The notes beneath the pieces are model-generated. The model was not told the origin of the DNA. It worked only from the letters and a program-made list of their open reading frames with translations, and did no database searches. The position numbers were made by a program, and so were the translations under genes. 53,480 nucleotides of DNA from DATAEE01 sp036258175 (GTDB lineage Bacteria; Acidobacteriota; Vicinamibacteria; Vicinamibacterales; 2-12-FULL-66-21). Positions 17,301 to 24,827 of this stretch are shown in pieces; the first letter of the stretch is position 1, and the number at the start of each line of letters is the position of its first letter. Location of the stretch: NCBI GenBank assembly GCA_036258175.1, contig DATAEE010000100.1:1-53480 (forward strand). The letters run 5' to 3'.

Positions 17301-17745
17301 TCAGCTCCGACCGGACTTCCGCCCGATCGGTCTGCAGCACGGGGCTGGTCGCCTCGACCAGCACCGTCTCGGACAACGCGCCCACCTCGAGCGTCGCGTC
17401 GACGCGAGTGATGCTGTTGATCGTGACGGGAACGTCCCGGGAGAACGTCTTGAACCCGGGCAGTGTGACGGCGACCGTGTACGTGCCGGTCTGCACGGCC
17501 GGGAACCGATACGCGCCCGTCTCGTCCGAGACGCCTTCGCGCGACGCCTTCGTTTCGTGGTGCGTGATCGTGACGCTGGCGCCCGGAATCGCGCCGCCGC
17601 TCGCGTCGTGCACGCTGCCCACGATGGATCCGTACAGTACCTGCGCCGCCGCGGCGCCGGGCGCGGCGAGCGTACAACCCAACACGAGGGCCACGAGGGC
17701 GACGATCCGCCGATGCCCGCCTGGGGAAGCGGTTGCCGATGTCAT
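14353..17745 (-). CDS. TonB-dependent receptor with carboxypeptidase-regulatory domain (second copy)
   Basis: About 1130 residues from ATG 17745, chosen because GGGAGAG stands just before it and it gives a proper signal peptide (basic GGHRR, then VALVALVLGCTLAAPGAAAA). Then come the regulatory-like domain (GSIVGSVHDASGGAIPGASV ... AYRFPAVQTGTYTVAVTLPGF), the plug (NVNGASRSSNNVRIDGVSTT, SSFDAEQGLAGGSAINVQIK) and a barrel ending FGIRLQF. It differs strongly from the receptor at 6638, so it likely has another ligand. The gene is the promoter-distal neighbour of none of the enzymes: it has its own good promoter (17865-17893) and is read in the same direction as the esterase-rhamnosidase pair. Confidence 0.95.
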   Translation of the reverse strand: MTSATASPGGHRRIVALVALVLGCTLAAPGAAAAQVLYGSIVGSVHDASGGAIPGASVTITHHETKASREGVSDETGAYRFPAVQTGTYTVAVTLPGFKTFSRDVPVTINSITRVDATLEVGALSETVLVEATSPVLQTDRAEVRSELKAVELVNLPVSINRNYQYMFRVLPGFTPPAEQHSVPSNPSRALVFNVNGASRSSNNVRIDGVSTTNIWLPHVAAYVPALESLETVNVVTSSFDAEQGLAGGSAINVQIKSGTNTLQGSLFEYHSNEALRTRNYFAPPGTPKGDWNYNQYGATTGGPIVRDRLFFFASYEGTRDKQMLNRTISVPTEAVRRGDLRASPTPIYNPFTGNPNGSARTPFPNNTIPSNMIDPTAQRLLALLPLPNLRNADGSIAETNNYFAQAPFVLNRSTLDTKVNWNASPNVNVFGRFSVLDFFTENGTNFGQELQGQALGTSNPGQGEGNTYNVSAGATYAMTSTLLFDAHFGFVRMNTGVEQSDIGENKGLDLLGLPGTNGPNAYEGGTPLFDLDTYADIGTVDTFMPYYRSDDQYQMVMNANWIKGNHNLRFGTDIYYQALNHTQPEISGGDSLGARGGFRFQAGPTQIQGGPSGNMYNAVASFLLGVPNRVGRLKLVEPYTTRNWQYSLYVRDQWQASSRMTISFGTRWEYFPVPTRAHRGLERFDVANNLMMIGGVGAVPEDLGVSVSKSLFAPRVGLTYRVSDRAVFRAGFGITNDPYALARPLRTNHPAVLNLLVDAPNSLAFASRTSQGIPLIPDPDLGNGLVTVPSPITVFTLADEFERGYIRSWNVAFEREIGRGFVAEAAYVGTRQIDQLGLRELNWSPIGGAQAGRQLNRLYGRAGQTRLIAAIGDSQYDALQTRLERRFSDGYQFAINYTLSKSTGIAGNANSDSVLRINIPDYYDLNKATSDFDRTHNLNITSIVQLPFGPGRRWMNDGGVVSHIVAGWQVNNILSFYSGTPFTVTASGTSLNAPDNDQRADQVKPDVKILGGIGATNPYFDPLAFAPVTEARFGTAPFNVLRGPGVKSWDLGIFRQFGLPRQMNLQVRAEIFNVTATPRFQNPGNGNTNVSNLRLNPDGTVNNLNGYAVVTATNDGSERQVRFGIRLQF

Positions 17746-17864
17746 GTCGACTCTCCCTCTGAGGACGACGTCCTCAGCGCGCACGCCGGTGTGGAAAAAC
17801 GCGTCCGGCCGGGAATCTGTGGTGGCGGGCGAGGTTCGAGCGGTGCCCGCCTCGATCGGCCGCT

Positions 17865-17893
17865 ACGCTAGAAGAGGGGCGTTCCTTTGTCAA
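17865..17893 (-). promoter_or_regulatory. Candidate sigma-70-type promoter of the second receptor
   Basis: On the minus strand there is a perfect TTGACA (17893-17888), a 17-base spacer and TAGCGT (17870-17865). It would give a leader of about 110 bases before ATG 17745. This is the best -35 box noted in the window. Confidence 0.55.
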
Positions 17894-17898
17894 GCATC

Positions 17899-18789
17899 CT
17901 AACTGTTCCCTGCGCACGTCTGATGAGCCTGAAAAGCCGCCCGGAAATACTTCAGCACCCGCACGGGATCGGCTGACGGCGGAATCTCGGCGAAGCAGTA
18001 GCCGTCAAACCCAATTCCGTTGAGCAGGCCGATGAGACGCCTCCACGGATACTCATCCAGGAAGAGATCGCGCATGTGGACCTGGCCAATCTGCGCCTGC
18101 ACGAGCCGGAAGTTCGACTCCAGCCCGCCGTCGAGGAGATCGTCCTGATTGGAGTTCCAGCACACGCGAACGGCGGGGTGATTCTCGGCGTGGTTCAGAA
18201 TCGTACGGATGCGCGGCACTCGCGCCGTGCCCTCTCCGTGGACCTCCAGCTGGATCTTGACGCCCTGGTCGGCCGCGGCGGCGCCGCAGACTTTCAACGC
18301 CCGGCCGATTTGCTCGAGCGTCTTTTCCTCGGGCACGCCGGCCGGCAGGCCGTTCGGCCGTACCTTCACGCCTGGTGAGCCGACGTCGTGCGCCAGCTGC
18401 ACCCACGCTTTGGTCTCTTCGATATTCTTTCGCACGATCGCCGCATCGGGCGACTGGTATTCGCAGATCGTTCCCAGCCCCGCCAGCGCTATCGGCGAAT
18501 CCGCGAACCGCTTGCGCACCTCCGCCCGCGCAGCCGCGGGCATCGCGATCTCCACGCCGTGCGCATGCGTCGTCCGCAGCTCCACGCCATGCAGGCCAGC
18601 TTCGGTGAGGTTCTTGATGATCGTGGGGACGTCCCAGTCCTTCGCGATGTTGTAGGTGACGGTACCGACCCGCGGGCCTTTTCTGCGTGGCGGCGACTGG
18701 GCAAGGGTTGGCTGCCCCAACGGATGGACGCCTGCCAGACCCGCGGCGGCAGCCACCGTCGCGAGGAAACGTCGTCTGCGCGTATCCAT
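17899..18789 (-). CDS. Tat-exported sugar phosphate isomerase/epimerase-like TIM barrel
   Basis: A 296-residue protein opening with MDTRRRRFLATVAAAAGLAG, a clear Tat signal. The mature part matches the xylose-isomerase-like AP-endonuclease-2 TIM-barrel fold: a strand with GTVTYNIAKDWDVPTIIKNL, GLHGVELRTTHAHG, IQLEVHGEG, VRVCWNSNQDDLLDG and a final FDGYCFAEIPP. The Glu, His, Asp and Glu in these segments are the usual metal-binding positions. Exported members of this family act on sugars rather than DNA, and some work next to DUF1080 proteins in 3-keto-glycoside breakdown. It lies 17 bases after the propeller gene in the same direction, so the two form an operon. A CGGAG ribosome site precedes the ATG. 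Confidence 0.88.
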   Translation of the reverse strand: MDTRRRRFLATVAAAAGLAGVHPLGQPTLAQSPPRRKGPRVGTVTYNIAKDWDVPTIIKNLTEAGLHGVELRTTHAHGVEIAMPAAARAEVRKRFADSPIALAGLGTICEYQSPDAAIVRKNIEETKAWVQLAHDVGSPGVKVRPNGLPAGVPEEKTLEQIGRALKVCGAAAADQGVKIQLEVHGEGTARVPRIRTILNHAENHPAVRVCWNSNQDDLLDGGLESNFRLVQAQIGQVHMRDLFLDEYPWRRLIGLLNGIGFDGYCFAEIPPSADPVRVLKYFRAAFQAHQTCAGNS

Positions 18790-18806
18790 GAGGAACTCCG
18801 GTGTGG

Positions 18807-19916
18807 CTAGTGTTTCTGTCCGATGCCGAACTGATCGCCAACGCGGATCGGGCGGTCGCCGTTGAAGACAATCTCGAGCAGTTTCTCGCTCTGCACGGCG
18901 CGGTGCTCCTCATCCAGGAGCGCCGCGACAATCTTTTTCGTCTTCGTTTCTATGACCTCTCCGGTCGATGAATACGCGTATGTGCCGTCGATCCCGAACG
19001 AAATCCATCCCGGCTGATCGCGCACCTGAATGCTGGCGATCTGCTTCGGCGGCATGACCGTGGCGTCGAAGACATGGAGCCGGTTGTTCGCCGCATCGGC
19101 CAGCCAGAGCTCGGTCTCGTCCGGGGTCAGCGCGATGCCGTGGCTCGGGCAGCCGTGCCGTTTCACCGGCCCCTTCTGGTAGCCAGATACTTCCACGCGG
19201 TGCAGCCGCCGGCCGGTCTGGATGTCGCCCACCTCGAATCCCAGGAGCTCGTTGACGTTCACGAAGCAGAGCGTCTGCCGGCCGTTGATCGTGAAAGGCC
19301 GGATGACGTCCCCGAACGGGCCGACGCGTTTGGTGACCGCGTGCGTCGCCGCATCGGCGATGTTCAGTATGGGCGACTTCAGGCCGCCGAGATAGACGAA
19401 CCTGCCGTCCGGACCATAAATCGTGTTGTGCGCGCCGGAGCTCGTCTCGAGCCGCGAGATGACGTCGCCTGTCGCCGCATCGACGACGTGCCAGTGCGGG
19501 CCTTCGAAGGAAGGCACGTAGAGCGTCTTGCCGTCCAGTGCAATCGCCATCCGATCGCAGCCGCCATCGTAGGTCCGGTTCCAGAGGATGCGCTCGGTCC
19601 GCAGGTCGATCGAGAACACGCGCTTCGGCGTGCTCACATACACTCGCCCGCTGCCCGCGCTTGCGACGATGCCCTTGACGTTCTCCGGCGGTTCGCCGTC
19701 TTTCTGCTCCAGCGTCGGAATCCGCTTCACGAACCGGTGTCCGTTCGCAATGTCGAAAACAAGGATCCCGACGCCCCCGTACTCGACGTAGTTTCGGATT
19801 CCGGGCACGGCGACATAGAGCAGCCGCTTCTCGTCGGGCGCGCTCCCTGAGAAGACAGGCACAGTGGCCGCGAAGCCGAACAAGACGAGAGCGAAGCGCA
19901 AGAGCTTGAAACTCAT
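18807..19916 (-). CDS. Secreted YVTN/PQQ-like beta-propeller protein
   Basis: 369 residues with an N-terminal signal peptide (LLRFALVLFGFAATVPVFSG). The rest is a series of propeller blades, with repeated motifs such as VGILVFDIANG, GRVYVSTPKRVFSIDLRT, KTLYVPSFEGPHWHVVDAATG and ELWLADAANNRLHVFDATV. Such proteins are typically periplasmic binding or scaffold proteins; no catalytic motif is visible. It is first in a two-gene unit with the TIM-barrel isomerase, and is divergent from the DUF2911 gene. The ligand is unknown. Confidence 0.85.
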   Translation of the reverse strand: MSFKLLRFALVLFGFAATVPVFSGSAPDEKRLLYVAVPGIRNYVEYGGVGILVFDIANGHRFVKRIPTLEQKDGEPPENVKGIVASAGSGRVYVSTPKRVFSIDLRTERILWNRTYDGGCDRMAIALDGKTLYVPSFEGPHWHVVDAATGDVISRLETSSGAHNTIYGPDGRFVYLGGLKSPILNIADAATHAVTKRVGPFGDVIRPFTINGRQTLCFVNVNELLGFEVGDIQTGRRLHRVEVSGYQKGPVKRHGCPSHGIALTPDETELWLADAANNRLHVFDATVMPPKQIASIQVRDQPGWISFGIDGTYAYSSTGEVIETKTKKIVAALLDEEHRAVQSEKLLEIVFNGDRPIRVGDQFGIGQKH

Positions 19917-19936
19917 CAGATTGGGCGTGTTATATC
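19906..19936 (+). promoter_or_regulatory. Candidate promoter of the DUF2911 gene
   Basis: TTGAAA (19906-19911), a 19-base spacer and TATATC (19931-19936) lie about 36 bases ahead of the ATG at 19972. The spacer is slightly long. It overlaps the start of the divergent propeller gene. Confidence 0.4.
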
Positions 19937-19971
19937 ATGCGTCCTTTCTCTTTTCTGTGAGGGAACACGAC

Positions 19972-20514
19972 ATGCGACGAACAGCTCTTCCGATTGCAGC
20001 CGCCCTGTTAACGACAGCGGTCGGCCTCGCCGCCAGCGCGCAGAAAACGACGCCGGTTCACCCGGGCAAGGGAGGAAGCCCGCACGTCCGGTCGGAGTGG
20101 ACCGTCGACGGCGCCAACATCTCAGTCGAGTACGGACGTCCGTCGCTGAAAGGCCGGCCCGAGGCGCAGGTGATGCCGCCAGGTCAGGAGTGGCGAACAG
20201 GCGCAGATGAGGCGACCACGCTCAAGACGGACAAGCCGCTGAAGTTCGGAACGCTCGCCGTGCCAGCCGGTGCCGTGACGCTCTACACCGTTCCGGGCGA
20301 CAAGGAATGGCAGCTCGTCGTGAGCAAGAAGACCGGTCAGTGGGGTATTCCTTATCCCAAGGGCGAGGACCTGGGCCGCGTGCCGATGAAAGTCACGAAG
20401 GCGGACAAACCGGTCGAACAGCTCACGATCTCGATCGACGACACGCCCGCTGGCGGCGTGCTCCGCGTCGAGTGGGGAACGGCGAGCGCCAGCGTGCCGT
20501 TCACCGTCGGCTAA
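19972..20514 (+). CDS. Secreted DUF2911 family protein
   Basis: 180 residues from ATG 19972, which follows a GAGGGAA ribosome site. It has a signal peptide (MRRTALPIAAALLTTAVGLA) and then the complete DUF2911 domain: ISVEYGRPSLKGRP, PPGQEWRTGADEATTLKTDK, FGTLAVPAGAVTLYTVPGDK, EWQLVVSKKTGQWG and a C-terminal LRVEWGTASASVPF strand. Biochemical function of the family is not known; it is common in Acidobacteriota and Bacteroidota secretomes. The gene appears to stand alone. Confidence 0.92.
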   Translation: MRRTALPIAAALLTTAVGLAASAQKTTPVHPGKGGSPHVRSEWTVDGANISVEYGRPSLKGRPEAQVMPPGQEWRTGADEATTLKTDKPLKFGTLAVPAGAVTLYTVPGDKEWQLVVSKKTGQWGIPYPKGEDLGRVPMKVTKADKPVEQLTISIDDTPAGGVLRVEWGTASASVPFTVG

Positions 20515-20635
20515 CTTCCTCCACATACAACACGGAGGGGACGGAACAATCCGTCTCCTCCGCTATCGCACAACCCTCCACCAGCGGCGACTGATCCGCC
20601 GCCCATTCTCATCTAATAGATAAGAAGTGGATGGA

Positions 20636-21400
20636 ATGAGCATCCGTGGGCTGGCGTCCGCGGCCGTTGTCCTGGCGGTGACAACGCTGGCCGCCTGCGG
20701 CGACTCTCCCACCGCCCCCGATTACCTGCCCGGGCTGGTGGTCCAGGCCGAAACCGCTGCGTATACGTATCGCGCGGCGCCGGGCGACTCGATCGACACG
20801 GCCTGGCAGCAGACCTATCACGACTGGGCGGTCGCGGCGCTCCAGATCACCACCACGCGCCGGATCGTCTACAACAAGTATCTCAACCGTGAGCATATGG
20901 GTTCGATTACGGGCAGATTCAACACGAACGGGTTCGCGACCAACGAAACCTTCGAGATGCATACGATCTGGCCGATGGACAATCACGAAGTCGTCCACCT
21001 CCTCACGTCGACGTTCGGCTTTCCGGTCGCGCTCTTCAACGAGGGCATCGCGGTCGCTCACCAGACGAACCCGTCGGGGAACGACTTCGTGGCGAAGTGG
21101 AATGGGACGCCGCTGCACGATCACGCGCGCACCTTCCGCCGGACCGGCCGGCTGATCCCGCTCAGCCAGATAGTCGATTCGGAGGCGTTCCGCAGCGGCG
21201 ACGCGGAGATCACCTACCCTGAGTCAGGTTCGTTCATGCGCTGGTTGATCGACACGCACGGCCTGGCGAAGGTCAAAGCGCTCTTCGGCCGCGTCGCGTA
21301 TCCGGATCCGCCGGCAGCATCCCGCGCGGCGTTTCTCGGCGTGTTCGGCATGACGCTCGAGGAGGCCGAGACACAGTGGCTGGCGTTCCTCGGCAGCTAG
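20636..21400 (+). CDS. Putative zinc metallopeptidase-like lipoprotein (HEVVH motif)
   Basis: About 254 residues. The signal ends in a lipobox (TTLAACGDS), so the protein is predicted to be lipid-anchored. Residues 117-121 read HEVVH, an HExxH zinc motif, followed 14 residues later by E136 in LFNEGIAVAHQ. This is the arrangement of gluzincin-type peptidases and of the peptidase-MA-like family. The C-terminal part (SFMRWLIDTHGLAKVKALF, FGMTLEEAETQWLAFL) also resembles that family, which often has a helical end. Activity is predicted, not certain. The alternative GTG start at 20627 adds three residues. It has no obvious partner; the next gene is convergent. Confidence 0.75.
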   Translation: MSIRGLASAAVVLAVTTLAACGDSPTAPDYLPGLVVQAETAAYTYRAAPGDSIDTAWQQTYHDWAVAALQITTTRRIVYNKYLNREHMGSITGRFNTNGFATNETFEMHTIWPMDNHEVVHLLTSTFGFPVALFNEGIAVAHQTNPSGNDFVAKWNGTPLHDHARTFRRTGRLIPLSQIVDSEAFRSGDAEITYPESGSFMRWLIDTHGLAKVKALFGRVAYPDPPAASRAAFLGVFGMTLEEAETQWLAFLGS

Positions 21401-21408
21401 CCGCAGAT

Positions 21409-21897
21409 TTACTCTCTCGCGAACGCGAGCCAGGCCGCGACCGGTGCGAGAAACAGCCAGGGCAGGAGAACGAGAAGCATCAGCGGCGCGTGCTCCCGCG
21501 CGAGCGCCGCGAGCGGCGTGAGATCTGCGGCTGGAAGCGCCGGCAGCCACGACCAGATCGCGGCGGCGGCGGCTGCGGCGAAGCCGATCGCCGCAATGCC
21601 GGCCGCGAGATGTGCGACCGCGATAGGACGAGCCGCGATACGCGCCGCTTCCTGGCGCGCCCGCACTTGCGCTTTCCACCAGACAACGGCGGACGGAGGG
21701 ATCCGCGCTTCACCCGACGCACGTTCGTGATCGTCGGCGAGCGCCGCAGCCACGTCGATCAGATCGGCGCAGACGCTGCACGTCACGACGTGACGCCGCA
21801 GATCGATATCCGCCCGTTCGGGCCAGCGGCGCGAGACGATCGCGTCGAGCGCTTCCTGCTCTCGCGGGCACTCAGTCCTGCACACGGGATACTCCAT
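21409..21897 (-). CDS. ZAS-type anti-sigma factor
   Basis: 162 residues. The N-terminal cytoplasmic part carries H36-x3-C40-x2-C43 (HVVTCSVC), the zinc-binding anti-sigma (ZAS) signature. Two hydrophobic segments follow (about 95-118, Ala-rich, and 138-158, LMLLVLLPWLFLAPVAAWLA), so it is membrane-anchored. The start overlaps the end of the ECF sigma gene by 26 bases, a common way to couple sigma and anti-sigma synthesis. It would hold the sigma factor inactive until an envelope signal arrives. Confidence 0.82.
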   Translation of the reverse strand: MEYPVCRTECPREQEALDAIVSRRWPERADIDLRRHVVTCSVCADLIDVAAALADDHERASGEARIPPSAVVWWKAQVRARQEAARIAARPIAVAHLAAGIAAIGFAAAAAAAIWSWLPALPAADLTPLAALAREHAPLMLLVLLPWLFLAPVAAWLAFARE

Positions 21898-22468
21898 TGC
21901 CCAGAAGAGCCGCCAGCTTCCGGCGCGCCCGGAAGAGCAGCATCTTGACGCTCGCCGCCTTGACGCCGAGCATGCCGGCGATCTCGCGATGCGAGGAGCC
22001 TTCCGCGTACGCGAGCCACAAGAGCGCGCGCTCGCGCGGGCGGAGCCGGCCCATCGCGCGGGACACGTCGGTCCTGACGGCCGGATCCGCTGGCGTCGTC
22101 GAGGGCTCCCGCGTCGAGCCGGCGGCGGCGCCGTGGACCGGGCGAGCCACGCGGGCCGAACCCCGCACGAGGTTGATCGCGATCCGAAACAGGTAGTGCC
22201 GTCGATGGGCGTCGCTGGCGAAGGCTCGGTCCGCGCGCAGGAATCGATAGTAGGTTTCCTGCAGCAGGTCGTCGGCCGCGTGCGGATCGCCGGTCATGCG
22301 CGACAAGTACGCCCAGAGTGGACGGGCCGTGCGTTCGTAAAAAGCGCGGAACGTCGGCTCGTCCATCGTGAGCGTCTCGTCCGTTTCGCCTGCGTCCTGG
22401 AGGAAAGCCCGACTAAGGCCGGACGCGGTTGCGCGCGCGACGTCCGAGAGGGTCAGATCTCTAGTCAT
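21872..22468 (-). CDS. ECF RNA polymerase sigma factor
   Basis: 198 residues. Region 2 is visible as FRAFYERTARPLWAYLSRMT, GDPHAADDLLQETYYRFLRA and HYLFRIAINLVRG. Region 4 includes LRPRERALLWLAYAEGSSHR, EIAGMLGVKAASVKMLLFRA and RRKLAALL, with the helix-turn-helix. A linker with Pro and Thr lies between. An extra ~35 residues precede region 2. The gene lies between a membrane-protein gene (22-base gap) and the overlapping anti-sigma gene; all three probably form one operon. Target promoters are unknown. Confidence 0.93.
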   Translation of the reverse strand: MTRDLTLSDVARATASGLSRAFLQDAGETDETLTMDEPTFRAFYERTARPLWAYLSRMTGDPHAADDLLQETYYRFLRADRAFASDAHRRHYLFRIAINLVRGSARVARPVHGAAAGSTREPSTTPADPAVRTDVSRAMGRLRPRERALLWLAYAEGSSHREIAGMLGVKAASVKMLLFRARRKLAALLGNGVSRVQD

Positions 22469-22490
22469 TCATCCCGCCGGTCTCCGCACA

Positions 22491-23309
22491 TCACGGCTCG
22501 CTGCGCGAAGCGATGGGAAGCGGCGCGAACAAGCCGAGCCGGTGCGACAGCGCGTACGAGACGACCGCCGAGACGAGGAATCCACCGCCGACCGCGACGG
22601 CCAGCACGCCAACTACCCACAAGGGCAGCTGGACGTCCTCTATGACGCGGCCGCTGGCGTACTGGAGGCCCAGGCCGCCGAGCGCGAGCACGAAACCCAC
22701 CTGCAGGGACCAGAGAATCCGGCCGACCGGCGCCGCGATCGCGCGCGGACCCTCGACGGCGATGGGCGCCGACTCGAGGAAGCGCTGCCCCGCAGGTGAC
22801 TGGACGTACGCCAGCAGCTCGTCGTTGGCGGTCAGGCGGTCGAGCAACTTGTTGTGCGCGTCGGTCTGGATCTTCGTGAGCCGGAGCCACCGGCGGTAGT
22901 CGATCACCGTCTTGATGATCCAGACGACCAGGCTCGTCATGATCGCCAGCGCTGTCATGGCCGCGATGCCAGCCAGCGTCTGTTCCCAGAAGTTGATCAG
23001 ATCGCGCTTCGGATCGTTGAAGCCGCGGGCGTCGCCGAGAAAGTATCCGGGGTTGTGCGCAATCTCCGGATGCTGCGCCAGAAACGCCGCCAGCGCCGGA
23101 TACGTCGCCAGGTAGTTCTGGCTCGTGAGGAGCGACGGATCCAGCCGGAGCACATAACCGACCGACGGCGGATATTGCGCGAGCGTCTGGTGCAGCGCGT
23201 CTCGGGTCTGACCCGCCTCGCGAGTTTCGACCGGCGGCGCCGGAGCGGTCTGGGGTTGTCTGGCCTGCGTAGGGGGCAGCGCGAGCGCGACGACGAGCAA
23301 AGCGGTCAT
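22491..23309 (-). CDS. Hypothetical membrane protein upstream of the ECF sigma gene
   Basis: 272 residues, family not recognised. A signal-like hydrophobic start (MTALLVVALALPP) precedes a proline-rich stretch and a soluble region with YPPSVGYVLRLDPSLL and YPALAAFLAQHPEIAHNPGY. A helix (ITSLVVWIIKTVIDYR type, about 115-140) leads into a short cytoplasmic or periplasmic coiled segment (TKIQTDAHNKLLDRLTANDE). Two further helices (about 195-215 and 225-255) end the protein. It is the first gene of the sigma/anti-sigma unit, so it may be a sensor or regulated target of that system; this is positional inference only. Confidence 0.75.
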   Translation of the reverse strand: MTALLVVALALPPTQARQPQTAPAPPVETREAGQTRDALHQTLAQYPPSVGYVLRLDPSLLTSQNYLATYPALAAFLAQHPEIAHNPGYFLGDARGFNDPKRDLINFWEQTLAGIAAMTALAIMTSLVVWIIKTVIDYRRWLRLTKIQTDAHNKLLDRLTANDELLAYVQSPAGQRFLESAPIAVEGPRAIAAPVGRILWSLQVGFVLALGGLGLQYASGRVIEDVQLPLWVVGVLAVAVGGGFLVSAVVSYALSHRLGLFAPLPIASRSEP

Positions 23310-23360
23310 GACGGTTAATACGCAGCCGGGAGAAAAGGGTTAACAGGGACGATCAATTTT

Positions 23361-23419
23361 GTAACCGGCCCTCTCGCCCCGCGGGAAGACAAAAGGTGAG
23401 TCACGGCGCGACCGGTTAC
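23361..23419. promoter_or_regulatory. Inverted GTAACCGG sites in the divergent gap before the ECF operon and the GGDEF gene
   Basis: GTAACCGG at 23361-23368 and its exact complement CCGGTTAC at 23412-23419 face each other 43 bases apart, in the 177-base gap between the ECF operon and the diguanylate cyclase gene. GTAAC cores occur in several ECF -35 elements, so these could be sigma-dependent promoters pointing both ways. No convincing matching -10 was seen. Otherwise nothing else is evident in this gap. Confidence 0.25.
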
Positions 23420-23486
23420 GAAGAAAGCTCGTCATTCGGGCCCATAAATACGGCCCCGGAATCGCATAAGATGCTCAGGCCGCTGG

Positions 23487-24827
23487 ATGCCCACCAGCTC
23501 CCCCGAACGCTCTCTCGTCGGTCCGATCCTGTTTGGCCTGATGACGCTGGCGGTGTACAGCGTCCTCAGGGCGATGGAGGTCGTCCCGCGCGTCGACCCG
23601 TGGGATCGTGCTCTGCTCGTGAGCCTTCCCATTGTCGCCGCCGGCGTGATGATCCTCGTCCGCGCTCTGACGACGCCGACGCCGGGCGTCGACGCCGTCA
23701 ACTCGATGCGCCCGATCCCGCTGGTCGCGCCTTCGCCGCCGCCGCCGCGACCGGCTGCCGCCTCCGAGCCCCGCCCTCAACCAGCGCCGCCGCGAACGCC
23801 ACCGGCGGAGGAACCGCCGAAGCTGGACGCGGTGCTGCGGTTCGCGCGCGAGCTGAACGCATCGCCTGAAATCGACCGGCTGCACACGGCGATCAGCCGT
23901 GGCCTGGCGCCGCTGCTCGGGTATCAGGACGTCTGGATCGTCACGCGCTTCGGATCGCTGCAGCGCGTGATTCTTCCGGAGGGCGCCCGCTCCGGCGCCG
24001 AGACGCTCAAGTCCGTTCAGCAGTGGGTGACCTTCCCGCTCGCCGCCGACGGCGCGACGTTCGGCCTGCTCGGCATCGGCGTCGGCCAGGAGCGGATGAA
24101 CGACCGCCGCCGTGAAGTCATCAGGGAGGTCGCGACGCTCCTGGCGCAGGCGCTCAAGACCTCGGAGACCTTCGAGCGCATGCGGGAGACGAGTACGGTC
24201 GATCCCCTCACGGGATGCTCGACGCGCGCCCACGGTCTCAACCGTCTGGAGATCGAGTTGCGCCGCGCGCAGCGGTCCGGAAAGCAGGCGGCCGTCCTGC
24301 TCCTCGATCTCGATCATTTCAAGGGAGTCAACGATCGGTACGGCCACCCGTGCGGCGATGCGGTGCTCGCGCAGGTCGGGCGGACCATGATGCAGACGCT
24401 GCGGGCCAGCGACATCCGCTGCCGCTGGGGCGGTGAGGAGTTCCTGGTCGTGCTGCCGGAGACCGGCCTCGAAGCGGCCAAGCGCGTGGCCGACTCGCTG
24501 TGCCACCGGATCGCGGACGCGCGGGTCATCTATGGCATCGAGGAGGTGCATGTTACCGTGAGCGTCGGCGTGACGGTGACTCGACCCGGGGAGATCGACA
24601 CGCAGAATCTTGTCTTGAGGGTCGACGCGGCGCTCTATCGCGCGAAGAACGAAGGACGCAGCTGCGTGCGGGCGGTCATCGGGGACTTGCGCGGCGTGCC
24701 CGTTGCGCGGCCGCCGACCGGGCCGATACTTCCCTTCCCCGACAGGCGCGATCCCTCCAGGTCAGATCGACGGCGAATCGCCGGATTCGGCCGCCGCCGG
24801 ACCGATCGCACACAGACGAATGGCTAG
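23487..24827 (+). CDS. Membrane-anchored diguanylate cyclase (GGDEF) with GAF-like domain
   Basis: 446 residues. Two N-terminal membrane helices (about 9-28 and 40-60) are followed by a Pro-rich linker (80-112) and a GAF-like region (about 115-225, DRLHTAISRGLAPLLGYQDV onward). The catalytic domain begins at TVDPLTGCSTRAHG. The active motif is intact as GGEEF (residues 315-319), preceded by the product-inhibition site RASD (306-309) at the canonical five-residue spacing. DLDHFKGVNDRYGHPCGD supplies the metal and nucleotide residues. It should make cyclic-di-GMP under feedback control. The gene ends in a 4-base overlap with a convergent small gene. Confidence 0.95.
   Translation: MPTSSPERSLVGPILFGLMTLAVYSVLRAMEVVPRVDPWDRALLVSLPIVAAGVMILVRALTTPTPGVDAVNSMRPIPLVAPSPPPPRPAAASEPRPQPAPPRTPPAEEPPKLDAVLRFARELNASPEIDRLHTAISRGLAPLLGYQDVWIVTRFGSLQRVILPEGARSGAETLKSVQQWVTFPLAADGATFGLLGIGVGQERMNDRRREVIREVATLLAQALKTSETFERMRETSTVDPLTGCSTRAHGLNRLEIELRRAQRSGKQAAVLLLDLDHFKGVNDRYGHPCGDAVLAQVGRTMMQTLRASDIRCRWGGEEFLVVLPETGLEAAKRVADSLCHRIADARVIYGIEEVHVTVSVGVTVTRPGEIDTQNLVLRVDAALYRAKNEGRSCVRAVIGDLRGVPVARPPTGPILPFPDRRDPSRSDRRRIAGFGRRRTDRTQTNG

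Noticed and set aside
14854..17871. A 1005-codon plus-strand open frame
   Set aside because: It is antisense to the second TonB-dependent receptor; the translation is Arg/Val-rich with no domain, a common result of high GC.
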